Assembly: GCA_024637155.1 (NCBI GenBank)
Contig: JAGXFR010000032.1
Coordinates: forward strand, 1 to 60,600
Reading direction: 5' to 3'
DNA length: 60,600 nucleotides
From: Burkholderiaceae bacterium
GTDB lineage: Bacteria > Pseudomonadota > Gammaproteobacteria > Burkholderiales > Burkholderiaceae_E
Under the pieces are notes generated by a model, which ran no database searches, had not been told where the DNA came from, and saw only the letters and a list, made by a program, of their open reading frames with translations. The position numbers and the translations under genes are program-made. Every line of letters begins with the position of its first letter. Positions within the stretch are counted from its first letter, which is position 1. Below are positions 9,228-18,199 of this stretch, in pieces.

Positions 9228-10388
9228 CTACTTCAGCTGCTCGTGCAGCAACGTGAGGATGCGCGCGGCCGTCTTCTTCTCGCGCTCGGGAACGGCGTTT
9301 CCGTCGCCACCCTGCACGCTGACCGAGACCCGCTCTGCGCCGCCCTCGAGCTGCACCTGGAAGCGTTCCGCGGCCTCGGGGCGCTTGCTGCCGAAGAGTC
9401 GCGCGAAGAAGCCCGGCTGTGCGCTTTGGCGCGCCTCGGCCTCCGGGTCGATGTAGCGCACGAAATAGATCCCCTTCGAGCGGTCCCGATCCTCGACGGT
9501 GAATCCACCCCGGTCGAGCGCCAGCCCGACCAGTCGCCATGCACGATCGAAGCCTTGCGCAATCTCGACCCGGCTGGCCCCGCCGGGGCCGGTTACCAGC
9601 CTCGCGCGCTCGGTCGCCGGGGCCGCCGCCGGCGCAGCCGCCTTCGCTGCCGCCTGTTCCGTCGTGGCGCCGAATTTCACGAGTAGCCGGGCGAGGAAAT
9701 CCGCCTCCAGTTCAGGATCGCTCGGCGCCGGCTGCCAGATCGTCGATTCCTTGCGCTGGTCGGCATAAATCTCGACCATCCTGCGGTGCGTGATGTAGAT
9801 CTCGACGCCGCCCGGAACGCGTTCGAGACGCGTGCGGAACTTGTCGCGTTCGCCCGTCGAATACAGTCCGTCGAACAGCCGCCCCACCGAGCGGCGGATG
9901 ATGTCCTGGGGCAGCTTGGCGCGGTTTTCGGCCCAGTCAGTTTCGATGATCCCGGTCGCCGGCGACTCGGTCTGGATGATGAATCCGTTTTCCTGCCAGA
10001 AGTCGCGCACCAGCGTCCAGACCTGCTCGGGGGGCTGCGCCACCACCAGCCAGCGCTGCTGTCCCAGCCGTTCGATGCGCGCGCCTTCGGCGCCGGGCAG
10101 CACGTCTACCCGCGTACCCACGCGCGCTTCGCCCGCCGCCGCACGCTGGTACCCGGAGAAGGTGCTCTCGGGTCGTGCCGGTATGGCGTAGCGCTCGTCG
10201 CCGCGCGGCGTCACCAGGTCGGGCGGGATTTCGAGCGCCGGGCGCTTGCCGGCCGACTTGTAGTCGATCGCCGACTTGTCGGCGATGTACTCGTTGATCG
10301 AGCAGCCACCGGCGAGGCTGGCGGCGAAGAGCAGGCACACGCCCCGCACGAGGTGCGTGCGGGCCGGGTGTTGTTGGGTCGAATTCAA
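9228..10388 (-). CDS. bamC: Outer membrane assembly lipoprotein BamC (NlpB)
   Basis: 386 residues if started at TTG 10388. That start has an ideal AGGAGT ribosome site and overlaps the dapA stop as TTGA, so the two genes look translationally coupled. The product then begins with a lipoprotein signal ending in the lipobox SLAGGC. The mature protein has the BamC N-terminal segment ([17 protein letters not shown]) and two helix-grip domains ([49 protein letters not shown]). BamC is a subunit of the BAM complex that inserts beta-barrels. The frame stays open further upstream inside dapA, but that part is not BamC-like. Confidence 0.92.
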   Translation of the reverse strand: MNSTQQHPARTHLVRGVCLLFAASLAGGCSINEYIADKSAIDYKSAGKRPALEIPPDLVTPRGDERYAIPARPESTFSGYQRAAAGEARVGTRVDVLPGAEGARIERLGQQRWLVVAQPPEQVWTLVRDFWQENGFIIQTESPATGIIETDWAENRAKLPQDIIRRSVGRLFDGLYSTGERDKFRTRLERVPGGVEIYITHRRMVEIYADQRKESTIWQPAPSDPELEADFLARLLVKFGATTEQAAAKAAAPAAAPATERARLVTGPGGASRVEIAQGFDRAWRLVGLALDRGGFTVEDRDRSKGIYFVRYIDPEAEARQSAQPGFFARLFGSKRPEAAERFQVQLEGGAERVSVSVQGGDGNAVPEREKKTAARILTLLHEQLK

Positions 10389-11263
10389 CGGATTACTCCT
10401 GATGCGCGCAATGCTTCCTCCACCACAGCCTGCATCGGCTGCGACAGGGGCGTAAGCGGAAGTCGGATACCGGGGCCGATGCGATCCATCCGGGCGAGTG
10501 CCCACTTGACGGGAATCGGATTGGCCTCGACGAAAAGCTTGAAGTGCAGCGGCAGCAGCCTGCGATGCAGGGCGAGCGCCCCTGGCCAGTCGCCGGCGAG
10601 TGCCGCCGCGCACATCTGCGCCATCGCCTTGGGGGCGACGTTGGCGGTGACCGAGATCACCCCATGGCTGCCCATCGCCATCAGCGCCAGCGCCGAGTCG
10701 TCATTGCCGCTGTAGACCGCGCACCCTTCGGGGAGGCGAGCGAGCAACTCGGACCCGCGCGCGATATCGCCCGTGGCGTCCTTGAGGCCGACGATTCCGG
10801 GCACTTCAGCCAAGCGCACCATCGTGTCGTTGGACAGGTCCGCCACGGTGCGCCCCGGCACGTTGTAGACGATCACCGGCAATCCGCCCGCCTCGGCGAC
10901 GGTGCGGAAGTGGCGGTAGAGACCTTCCTGCGTGGGCTTGTTGTAGTAGGGGACGACCTGCAGGGAGGCGGCCGCGCCAAGCCTCTTCGCTTCGAGCGTC
11001 AGCTCGATGGCCTCGCGGGTGGAGTTCGCGCCGGTGCCCGCCACGACGGGAATCCGACCGGCCGCGAATTCGACCGCAGCACCGATCAACTGCGCGTGTT
11101 CGGCGACGTCCACCGTCGGGGACTCCCCCGTCGTCCCGACGGCGACGATCGCCGCGGTACCCGCGGACACGTGCCAGTCGATCAGCCGACGGTAGGCTGC
11201 GAGGTCGAGACTGCCGTCCTCGTGCATCGGGGTCACGATCGCGACCAGGCTTCCCTTGATCAT
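10385..11263 (-). CDS. dapA: 4-hydroxy-tetrahydrodipicolinate synthase
   Basis: About 292 residues. DapA condenses pyruvate with aspartate semialdehyde in lysine and peptidoglycan-precursor synthesis. Visible hallmarks are [17 protein letters not shown] at the start, GTTGESPTV, the tyrosine segment [14 protein letters not shown], the Schiff-base lysine in VGLKDATGD and the GNDDSA loop. The ATG at 11263 matches family N-termini; a GTG three codons upstream is also possible. It is the first gene of the operon with bamC and the MBL hydrolase. Its substrate partner asd lies at the far right of the window. Confidence 0.95.
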   Translation of the reverse strand: MIKGSLVAIVTPMHEDGSLDLAAYRRLIDWHVSAGTAAIVAVGTTGESPTVDVAEHAQLIGAAVEFAAGRIPVVAGTGANSTREAIELTLEAKRLGAAASLQVVPYYNKPTQEGLYRHFRTVAEAGGLPVIVYNVPGRTVADLSNDTMVRLAEVPGIVGLKDATGDIARGSELLARLPEGCAVYSGNDDSALALMAMGSHGVISVTANVAPKAMAQMCAAALAGDWPGALALHRRLLPLHFKLFVEANPIPVKWALARMDRIGPGIRLPLTPLSQPMQAVVEEALRASGVIR

Positions 11264-11290
11264 GGCTGTCACTGGAAAAAAGAAATCATT

Positions 11291-11893
11291 TTAGCCGAGC
11301 GGCACGTGCCCGTACGAAACGGGGGGACGAACCGCGCAGATCCGTTGTACGCGGGCCGGCTTCGGCGCCGCGACAATGCCGTCCTCGAAGGCGATCACGA
11401 CCAGCCCGGCGCGGCGCACCACATCGAGCAATTCCCCCGCGCGCAGCAGGTAGGCCGGGTTCGACGGGCGCCCGTAGCGTTCGTTCCCGCGCGCAAAGGT
11501 TTCATAAATCAGCTGCCCGGCCGGGCGCAGCAGCCCGCACAGCAGCGACAGACGGGGCCGAAAGAGGTAATTGGCGACGATCACGGCATCGAAGCTGCTC
11601 GGGGCGAACGGCCAGGGCTGCCCCTCGAGGTCCGCGACAACTGGGAACACCCCGCCGGGGGCGTCGCCTTCGAGCGTGAGTCCGGCGAGTGCGCCACGAT
11701 CGCGATCCACCGCGAACACCGTGCAGCCGCGGCGCACGGCGAGGCGCGTGTGGCGTCCGCCGCCGCAGGCGAAGTCGAGCACCCGGGCACCCGGAGCCGT
11801 CGCCGAAAGCCAACGCGCGACCCACGCCGAGGCGGCGGCGGGCGCCCCATTGCGACCGTCCGTCGGTTCCACGTCTGGTGGGTGCGGCCTCAT
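11291..11893 (-). CDS. Class I SAM-dependent methyltransferase
   Basis: About 200 residues with the Rossmann methyltransferase motif I VLDFACGGGRHTRLA, motif II VFAVDRDRGAL and a later SFDAVIVANYLFRP stretch corresponding to motif IV. Related small proteins are annotated as tellurite-resistance-like (TehB) methyltransferases, but the acceptor cannot be deduced. The start at 11893 is chosen because the long open frame upstream runs antisense through the GGDEF/EAL gene. It diverges from that gene with only 42 bases between them. Confidence 0.78.
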   Translation of the reverse strand: MRPHPPDVEPTDGRNGAPAAASAWVARWLSATAPGARVLDFACGGGRHTRLAVRRGCTVFAVDRDRGALAGLTLEGDAPGGVFPVVADLEGQPWPFAPSSFDAVIVANYLFRPRLSLLCGLLRPAGQLIYETFARGNERYGRPSNPAYLLRAGELLDVVRRAGLVVIAFEDGIVAAPKPARVQRICAVRPPVSYGHVPLG

Positions 11894-11935
11894 ACCGGGT
11901 GCGTCGGATAATGTTGCTAGCAGAGTGCAGATCCT

Positions 11936-14788
11936 ATGCCGAAAAACAACCCACTGCTGAGCACCGCGAAAACCACGGCCCCGTCCCCGGCGTCGTGGTG
12001 GGATCGTTCGTGGTTTCCGCTGGCGCTGGCTGCGGCCGCGGTCGCGCTCGCCATCGCGCTTCCCCTCTTCTTTCCCCGCCTCTTGCTGTGGAACGAGGTG
12101 CTCCTGATCATCAGCGGCATCGTGGCGGTGACGTGCGCCGAGCTCGCGCGCCGCGCGCGCCGGGCACGCACCGAGCAGCACGCCGAAGTCGTGCGCCTGC
12201 GCACGCTGCTGGAACACAACGAAGCGGCCGAACGGATGGCGAACCTGGGCATCTGGATCCACGATCTCGTCGCCGAGACTTTCGCGTGGAGCCCGGGGGC
12301 CTATCACCTCTTCGGCATCGAACCTGCGGCGGGTGTGCCGACTCCGCGCGGCTTCCTGATTTGCATTCACCCCGACGACCAGGATCGCTGGCTCGAAGTG
12401 CATCGTCGCGCCGCACGCAAAGGCGTCGAGGCACGGGTCGAATACCGCTATGTGCGCGGGGGCGGCGAGCTGGTCTGGGTGCGCAGTGTCGCCAAGCCGG
12501 TTCGCGACGGCTACGGCACCGTCGTGAGCCTGCATGGCATCGTTCAGGACATCACCGGGGTACGCGCGATGCAGCGCCAGGTTGCCGCGAGCGAGGCCAA
12601 GTTTCGCGACCTGACCGCGCTGAGTTCCGACTGGGTCTGGGAAAGCGACGCGCAACACCGTATTTCCTCGGTTTCCGACAGCGTCGATGCAGTGCTTGGT
12701 GCGTGGGCACGGCAAGCGATTGGCAGTCGGCGCTGGGAACTCGCCGAGAACAACGCCCTGCCCGTCGACTGGCAGACGCACCGCGAAGCGCTCGAGGCAC
12801 ACAAGGCCTTCGAGGACTTCGAGTACGCGGCGCTCGATCCGCAGGGCAACGTCCACCACCTGTCCGTGAGCGGGCGCCCGGTTTTCGACGAAGCGGGGCG
12901 CTTCCTCGGCTACCGCGGCACGGGTCACAACATCACGCGCGAGAAGCAGCAACGGCTGCTGCTCGAACTCGACGGCGAGATCGCGAAGATCATGCGCGAA
13001 CAACCCGCTGCCGAGCGCGTGCTCAATGCCACGCTGGCGGCGGCCTGCACGCGCTTCGGTTGGTTGGGCGGTGCGCACCTGGTGCGCGCCGATGGCGGAA
13101 TCCGGGTCGTCGAGCACTGGGGTGTCCCGAGTTTCACGGAAATGATCGCCCAGCTTCCGGCCATCGTGCCGCTGGATGCCGACGACGTGGAATCGCGCAG
13201 TTGGGCAACCGGCAAGGCCGTCTGGCTGAGCGACATCTCGTCACAGCCGGCCTTCGCCGCGCGCTACCGGACCGCCGCGATCGGTGCCAATGCCTCGCTG
13301 ATCGCCCCGATTCTCGACGAGCGCGGCGGCGTGCTGACCGTGCTGCTCTTTCTGTGTCCGGTGAGTTTTCGCGGGGATTCGTTCCTGCGCCAGGTGGCCG
13401 AGGCGCTTTCGCGTACCTTGTCGCTCTACCTGCAGCGCAAGAATGCCGAGCGGCGCCTGCTGCACGCCTCGCAGCATGACGCGCTGACCAACCTCCCGAA
13501 CCGCGCCTACGTGAATCTGCTCCTCGGGGAGCGGCTCGCCGCGATCGACGAACTCGCCCTGCTCTACATCGATCTGGATCGCTACAAGGCGATCAACGAC
13601 GCGCTCGGACACGCCGCGGGTGACAAGGTGCTCATCGAGGTCGCGCGTCGCCTGCGCTCGGCGCTGCGCGAGCAGGATGTGGTCGGGCGCATGGGCGGCG
13701 ACGAATTCATCGCGCTGCTGCCGAACGTCTCGAACGCGGCGCACGTCGAAAAGCTGGCACGCGGCATCCTGGCGAGCCTGGAGAAGCCCTTCGTGCTCAA
13801 CGACCGGGCCTACTTCCTCTCGGCGTCGATCGGCGCGGCGCTTGCGCCGGGTGACGGCTCCGACGCGCAGTCGCTGATCCGTTCGGCGGACGCCGCGATG
13901 TACCAGGTCAAGGGCGAGGGACGCAACGACGTTCGCTTCGCGAGCGGCGCAGTCAGCGAGGATCGAGTGGCGCAACTCAAGCTCGCCGCCGAGCTGCCGC
14001 TGGCGATTCAGCTTGGCGAGATCGACCTGTACTATCAGCCCATCCTGGACGTCGGCAAACGCAGCGTGTTCAGCATCGAGGGTCTGCTGCGCTGGCGTCA
14101 CCCCAAGCTGGGTCTGCTGCTGCCCGAGCGCTTCCTGCCCGCCGCGGAGCGCAACAACCTGATCCGCGAAATCGGCGGCTGGGCGATCCGGCGTGCCATC
14201 GAGGACCGAATCGGGCTCGGCCTGGAAGCGCACGGCGACCTGTCGGTTTCGGTCAACGTTTCCGTGCGTCAGCTCGCCGAGGAGGGATTCCTCGACCAGA
14301 TCAACGCGCTGCTCAACGAGAACGACTTCCCGGGCCGCCTGTTGCGTCTCGAGCTGACCGAAAGCGCCTTCATGGACAGCCCCGAACGCGCGATCGCGCT
14401 GATCGCCGAGTTGCGACGCATCGGGGTGCGGGTGATCGTCGACAACTTCGGCACCGGCTACGCGGCGCTGTCCTATCTGAAGAATCTGCCGGTGGACGGA
14501 CTCAAGATCGACCGCGCCTTCGTGCACGACCTCTCTTCGGATCGCGGCAACGCGGCCATTACGCAGGCCATCACCACGCTGGCTTCCAAGCTGGGCATGG
14601 AGGTGCTGGCGGAGGGCGTCGAGACGATCGCCGAATTGCGTGAACTGCGCGCGCTGGGTTGCGACCTGATGCAGGGCGAACTGATTGCCGCGCCGATGCC
14701 GCTCGGCGAACTCGAGACCTTCCTTGCTTCCCTGCCGAATCTGCGCCAACTTCACCAGGTGGGCATGAGCGCAGCCGCTCAGTCGTAG
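11936..14788 (+). CDS. Membrane-bound PAS/GAF/GGDEF/EAL cyclic-di-GMP protein
   Basis: A 950-residue sensor. Two N-terminal membrane helices (about 27-70) are followed by a PAS domain (about 100-215), a second PAS-like domain (about 220-350), a GAF-like domain (about 350-505), GGDEF (about 515-670) and EAL (about 680-935). The cyclase site is intact (RMGGDEF at 587-591) and has an inhibitory I-site RxxD (R578-D581). The EAL domain deviates: EGL for EAL at 715, DN for the usual DD at 836-837 in DNFGTGY, and QGEL near 913. It probably makes c-di-GMP; the phosphodiesterase half may be weak or regulatory. Confidence 0.92.
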   Translation: MPKNNPLLSTAKTTAPSPASWWDRSWFPLALAAAAVALAIALPLFFPRLLLWNEVLLIISGIVAVTCAELARRARRARTEQHAEVVRLRTLLEHNEAAERMANLGIWIHDLVAETFAWSPGAYHLFGIEPAAGVPTPRGFLICIHPDDQDRWLEVHRRAARKGVEARVEYRYVRGGGELVWVRSVAKPVRDGYGTVVSLHGIVQDITGVRAMQRQVAASEAKFRDLTALSSDWVWESDAQHRISSVSDSVDAVLGAWARQAIGSRRWELAENNALPVDWQTHREALEAHKAFEDFEYAALDPQGNVHHLSVSGRPVFDEAGRFLGYRGTGHNITREKQQRLLLELDGEIAKIMREQPAAERVLNATLAAACTRFGWLGGAHLVRADGGIRVVEHWGVPSFTEMIAQLPAIVPLDADDVESRSWATGKAVWLSDISSQPAFAARYRTAAIGANASLIAPILDERGGVLTVLLFLCPVSFRGDSFLRQVAEALSRTLSLYLQRKNAERRLLHASQHDALTNLPNRAYVNLLLGERLAAIDELALLYIDLDRYKAINDALGHAAGDKVLIEVARRLRSALREQDVVGRMGGDEFIALLPNVSNAAHVEKLARGILASLEKPFVLNDRAYFLSASIGAALAPGDGSDAQSLIRSADAAMYQVKGEGRNDVRFASGAVSEDRVAQLKLAAELPLAIQLGEIDLYYQPILDVGKRSVFSIEGLLRWRHPKLGLLLPERFLPAAERNNLIREIGGWAIRRAIEDRIGLGLEAHGDLSVSVNVSVRQLAEEGFLDQINALLNENDFPGRLLRLELTESAFMDSPERAIALIAELRRIGVRVIVDNFGTGYAALSYLKNLPVDGLKIDRAFVHDLSSDRGNAAITQAITTLASKLGMEVLAEGVETIAELRELRALGCDLMQGELIAAPMPLGELETFLASLPNLRQLHQVGMSAAAQS

Positions 14789-15981
14789 CTCAACCCCATC
14801 ACCTCGCGCACCTCGCGCATCGTTTCCTGCGCGAGCTTGCGGGCACGGTCGCAGCCGTCGGCGACGATGTTGCGCAGCAGGCTCGGATCATCCAGGTAGG
14901 GCTGCGCCCGCTCGCGAAACGTCTTCTGCTCGGCGAGCACCGCGTCGATCAGCGGCTGCTTGCAGTCGAGGCACCCGATGCCCGCGCTGCGACACCCGGT
15001 CTGCGCCCATTCGCGCGTGTTCTCGTCCGTATAGACCAGGTGCAGCTGCCAGACGGGGCAGCGCGCCGGGTCACCCGGATCCGTGCGGCGAATCCGCGCC
15101 GGATCGGTGGGCATCGTGCGGATCTTGCGCACCACGACTTCCGGCTCCTCGCGCATCGCAATCGAGTTGCCATAGCTCTTGGACATCTTCTGGCCGTCGG
15201 TGCCCAGCACGCGTGAGGCTTCGGTAAGCATCGCCTGGGGCTCGGAGAGAATCAGCCGCCGGCTTCCTTCGAGAAAGCCGAACAGGCGCTCGCGATCGCC
15301 CTGGCTCAGGTTCTGCGCCTGCTCGAGAAGTTCGCGGCCGCGAGCGAGCGCTTCATCCTCGCCCCGCTCCTGGTACAGCGTGCGCAACTCCAGGTAGAGC
15401 TTCGCGCGCTTGGTGCCGAGCTTCTTCACCGAGACGCGCGCCTTCTCCTCGAAGCCCGGTTCGCGCCCGTAGAGATAATTGAAACGCCTGGCCACCTCGC
15501 GGCTCAACTCGATGTGCGGCACCTGGTCTTCACCCACCGGCACGTAGGCCGCACGATAGATCAGGACGTCCGCGGCCTGCAGCAGTGGATAGCCGAGAAA
15601 GCCATAGGTGGAGAGGTCCCGGTCGCCCAGTTTCTCCTGCTGGTCCTTGTAGGTGGGAACGCGCTCGAGCCAGCCGAGCGGCGTGCACATGGAGAGCAGC
15701 AGGTGCAGTTCGGCGTGCTCGGGAACGCGCGACTGGATGAACAGGGTCGACTGCTGCGGATCGATTCCCGCGGCCAGCCAGTCGATGACCATGTCCCAAA
15801 TGTTCTCCTCGATGACCTCGGGCGAGTCGTAGTGCGTCGTGAGCGCGTGCCAGTCGGCAACGAAGAACATGCACGGGTACTCGTTTTGCAGTCGCACCCA
15901 GTTCTTGAGCGCGCCGTGGTAATGGCCGAGGTGCAGTGCCCCGGTCGGCCGCATTCCCGATACCACGCGTTCCGGATACAT
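14779..15981 (-). CDS. trpS: Tryptophanyl-tRNA synthetase
   Basis: 400 residues, a class I synthetase that charges tRNA-Trp. The first signature is SGMRPTGALHLGHYHG (HIGH-type) and the second is KMSKSYGN. FVADWHALTTHY and PVGEDQVPHIELSREVARRFN are also family hallmarks. The length exceeds the 334 residues of E. coli TrpS, as in the longer TrpS form common in beta- and other proteobacteria. It is the last gene of a minus-strand run (alpha/beta hydrolase, PHP, YciO, M50 protease, trpS) and its end overlaps the convergent GGDEF/EAL gene by ten bases. Confidence 0.96.
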   Translation of the reverse strand: MYPERVVSGMRPTGALHLGHYHGALKNWVRLQNEYPCMFFVADWHALTTHYDSPEVIEENIWDMVIDWLAAGIDPQQSTLFIQSRVPEHAELHLLLSMCTPLGWLERVPTYKDQQEKLGDRDLSTYGFLGYPLLQAADVLIYRAAYVPVGEDQVPHIELSREVARRFNYLYGREPGFEEKARVSVKKLGTKRAKLYLELRTLYQERGEDEALARGRELLEQAQNLSQGDRERLFGFLEGSRRLILSEPQAMLTEASRVLGTDGQKMSKSYGNSIAMREEPEVVVRKIRTMPTDPARIRRTDPGDPARCPVWQLHLVYTDENTREWAQTGCRSAGIGCLDCKQPLIDAVLAEQKTFRERAQPYLDDPSLLRNIVADGCDRARKLAQETMREVREVMGLSYD

Positions 15982-15982
15982 G

Positions 15983-16648
15983 TCAGTTGCTCATTCCAAG
16001 TAAGGAGGAGATCACGCCGAGTCCGAAGTCCAGCAGCGGACCGATCACCGATCCGAGCGTTCCGGTCATCAGCAGCACCAGGAGGATCACAATGCCGAAG
16101 GGTTCCACGCGGGAAACCAGGATTGCCAGCTGCCGCGGCAGCAAGCTCACCAGAATCCGGCCGCCGTCGAGCGGCGGGATCGGCATCAGGTTCAGCAGGC
16201 CCAGCACCAGGTTGACGACCACCCCGGCGATGGCCATCCGGGAGAAGAACTCGTGGTACGCGCCCTCGGCGCCGACCGCCCCTTTGAGCACCATTCCCCA
16301 CATCAGCGCCATCAGCAGGTTCGCGACGGGCCCGGCGGCGGCGACGATGCCCATGTCGCGCCGCGGCGAGCGCAGATTCGCGGCCACGATCGGAACCGGC
16401 TTGGCCCAGCCGAAGATGATGCCCGCACCGCCCAGCAGCTGGCTGCTCAGCAGCAGCAGCCCCGGAACGAGCAGCGTGCCGATCGGGTCGATGTGCTTGA
16501 GGGGATTCGCGCTTACGCGCCCGAGCCTTGCGGCGGTTTCGTCACCGAGCCGTGCGGCGACGAAGGCGTGCGCCGCCTCGTGCAACGTGATCGCGAGGAT
16601 GACTGGAATCGCGTAGACGGCGATCAGCTGCGGGAGGGACAATTCCAT
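15983..16648 (-). CDS. Site-2 protease family (M50) membrane metallopeptidase
   Basis: About 221 residues, an integral membrane protease of the short S2P/FtsH-free M50 branch. The zinc site is ITLHEAAHAF (HExxH) in the first helix, and NLMPIPPLDGGRI supplies the third ligand Asp in the later helix. Several further membrane segments make up the rest. Family members cut substrates inside the membrane; the substrate here is unknown. The ATG 16648 starts the recognisable protein; the open frame upstream belongs to another frame of the yciO gene. It ends one base before the trpS start. Confidence 0.88.
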   Translation of the reverse strand: MELSLPQLIAVYAIPVILAITLHEAAHAFVAARLGDETAARLGRVSANPLKHIDPIGTLLVPGLLLLSSQLLGGAGIIFGWAKPVPIVAANLRSPRRDMGIVAAAGPVANLLMALMWGMVLKGAVGAEGAYHEFFSRMAIAGVVVNLVLGLLNLMPIPPLDGGRILVSLLPRQLAILVSRVEPFGIVILLVLLMTGTLGSVIGPLLDFGLGVISSLLGMSN

Positions 16649-16688
16649 CGGGCGATTGTAGCAAGCGGCGCAAACGGATCCGGCTGCG

Positions 16689-17321
16689 CTACAGCTCCTC
16701 GTCGACCATTCCGGAAATCGCGCCTGCACCCGCGCGCACCACCACCGGCAGCGGCCCGGTGACGTCGACCACCGTGGTGGGCACATAGGGCTGGCCGCCG
16801 GCATCCACGACCAGATCGATGCGTCGTGCCAGCCGTTCGCAGATCTCGTCGGCTTCGTGCAACGGATCCGTATCACCGGGCAGCAGCAGGCTGGTCGAGA
16901 GCACCGGCTCGCCGAGCGCCGCGAGCACGCCCGCCACGATCGCCGAGGCGGGCACCCGCAGCCCGATCGTGCGGCGCGACGGATGCCACAGGCGCCGCGG
17001 CGTCTCCCGGGTGGCCGGCAGGATGAACGTATAGGGGCCCGGCGTCCAGCCCTTGAGAAACCGGTACTGGCGATTGTCCACCTGCGCGTAGGTCGACAAC
17101 TGCGAGAGGTCGCAGCACATCAGCGTCAGGAGGTGGCGATCGTCGAGTCCGCGCACCGCACGCATCCGGTCGACGGCGGCCTTGTCGTCCAGTCGGCACG
17201 CGAGCACGTAACAGGCATCGGTCGGCAACGCGACCACCCCTCCGCCGGAGAGGGTGTCCGCGACCCCGCGCAGCAGGCGCTGCTGGGGATGCGTCGGGTG
17301 GATGCTGAAGCGCTGGGTCAC
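16689..17321 (-). CDS. YciO/YrdC/Sua5-family threonylcarbamoyl-AMP synthase-like protein
   Basis: About 210 residues with the YrdC double-stranded-RNA-binding fold: GGVVALPTDACYVLACRL, the KGWTPGPYTFILPAT segment, TIGLRVPAS and GEPVLSTSLLLPG. This pattern fits the YciO subgroup, relatives of the enzyme that makes threonylcarbamoyl-AMP for tRNA t6A; the exact role of YciO is less certain than that of TsaC. The GTG start at 17321 overlaps the PHP gene stop as GTGA, indicating translational coupling. It is followed 40 bases later by the M50 protease. Confidence 0.85.
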   Translation of the reverse strand: MTQRFSIHPTHPQQRLLRGVADTLSGGGVVALPTDACYVLACRLDDKAAVDRMRAVRGLDDRHLLTLMCCDLSQLSTYAQVDNRQYRFLKGWTPGPYTFILPATRETPRRLWHPSRRTIGLRVPASAIVAGVLAALGEPVLSTSLLLPGDTDPLHEADEICERLARRIDLVVDAGGQPYVPTTVVDVTGPLPVVVRAGAGAISGMVDEEL

Positions 17322-18199
17322 GATCTCAACGCGAAACCGCGCTGCGCCTCCGGCCAGTCGTGCCAGACGGGCAGTACGCCGGCCGGCAAATTCGGCAGGG
17401 CGCCCAGGTCGATGCGGCTCTCCGCGGGCGCGTGGAAGTCCGAACCGCGCGAGGCGAGCATGCCCAGTTCCACCGCGTGACGCGCGAACTCGCGACTTTC
17501 CGCCTCGTCGTGGCTGGCGCTGAGCACCTCGATGCCACGCCCACCCGCCGCGCGGAACTCCTCGAGCAAGGTGCGGCGCGTCGCGGCGCCAAAGGGGTAG
17601 CGCCCGGGATGCGCGAGCACCGCGATGCCGCCCGCACCGCGAATCCACGTGATCGCATTCTCGAGCCGCGCCCAGCTGTGGGGAACGTAGCCCGGCTTGC
17701 CCTCGACGAGGTAGTTGCGAAAGACGCTGGCGACATCCCGGCACACCCCGCGCTCGACGAGGTAGCGTGCGAAGTGGGTGCGCGAGACCAGGGCTGGGTT
17801 TCCGACGTGGCGCAGCGCTCCTTCGTACGCACCGGGGATGCCGGCCAGCGCCAGGGAGTCGCTCATGGCCTGCGCCCGACGGTCGCGCCCACCCCTCGTT
17901 TCGGCCAACCCGGCAACCAGTTCAGGATTCCGATAGTCGATGGACAAGCCGACCACGTGCACCGTCTGGGCGCCCCAGGTCACCGACACCTCGACCCCGG
18001 GAACGAAGGGCAACCCGACGCGCGCCGCCTCGGCCACCGCTTCATCGAGCCCGGCGACTTCGTCGTGATCGGTCAGCGCGAACAGTTCGACGCCGTTGGC
18101 GTGCGCGCGCTGCACGAGTTCGGCAGGGGTGAGCCGCCCATCGGAATAGCGGGAATGGGAATGCAGGTCAGCGTTCAGCGATCGTGCGTCCGTTGTCAT
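17318..18199 (-). CDS. PHP-domain phosphoesterase (RNase AM/YciV-like)
   Basis: 293 residues. Metal-binding PHP motifs are clear: NADLHSHSRYSDGRLTP, FALTDHDEVAGL, FVPGVEVSV, VLAHPGRYPFG and GSDFHAP. The YciV branch removes 5' nucleotides from RNA and hydrolyses 3',5'-nucleoside bisphosphates; the sequence agrees with that branch by length and motif spacing, but biochemical identity is inferred. The start ATG overlaps the stop of the alpha/beta hydrolase (ATGA), and its stop overlaps the yciO start, so the three genes are tightly coupled. Confidence 0.88.
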   Translation of the reverse strand: MTTDARSLNADLHSHSRYSDGRLTPAELVQRAHANGVELFALTDHDEVAGLDEAVAEAARVGLPFVPGVEVSVTWGAQTVHVVGLSIDYRNPELVAGLAETRGGRDRRAQAMSDSLALAGIPGAYEGALRHVGNPALVSRTHFARYLVERGVCRDVASVFRNYLVEGKPGYVPHSWARLENAITWIRGAGGIAVLAHPGRYPFGAATRRTLLEEFRAAGGRGIEVLSASHDEAESREFARHAVELGMLASRGSDFHAPAESRIDLGALPNLPAGVLPVWHDWPEAQRGFALRS

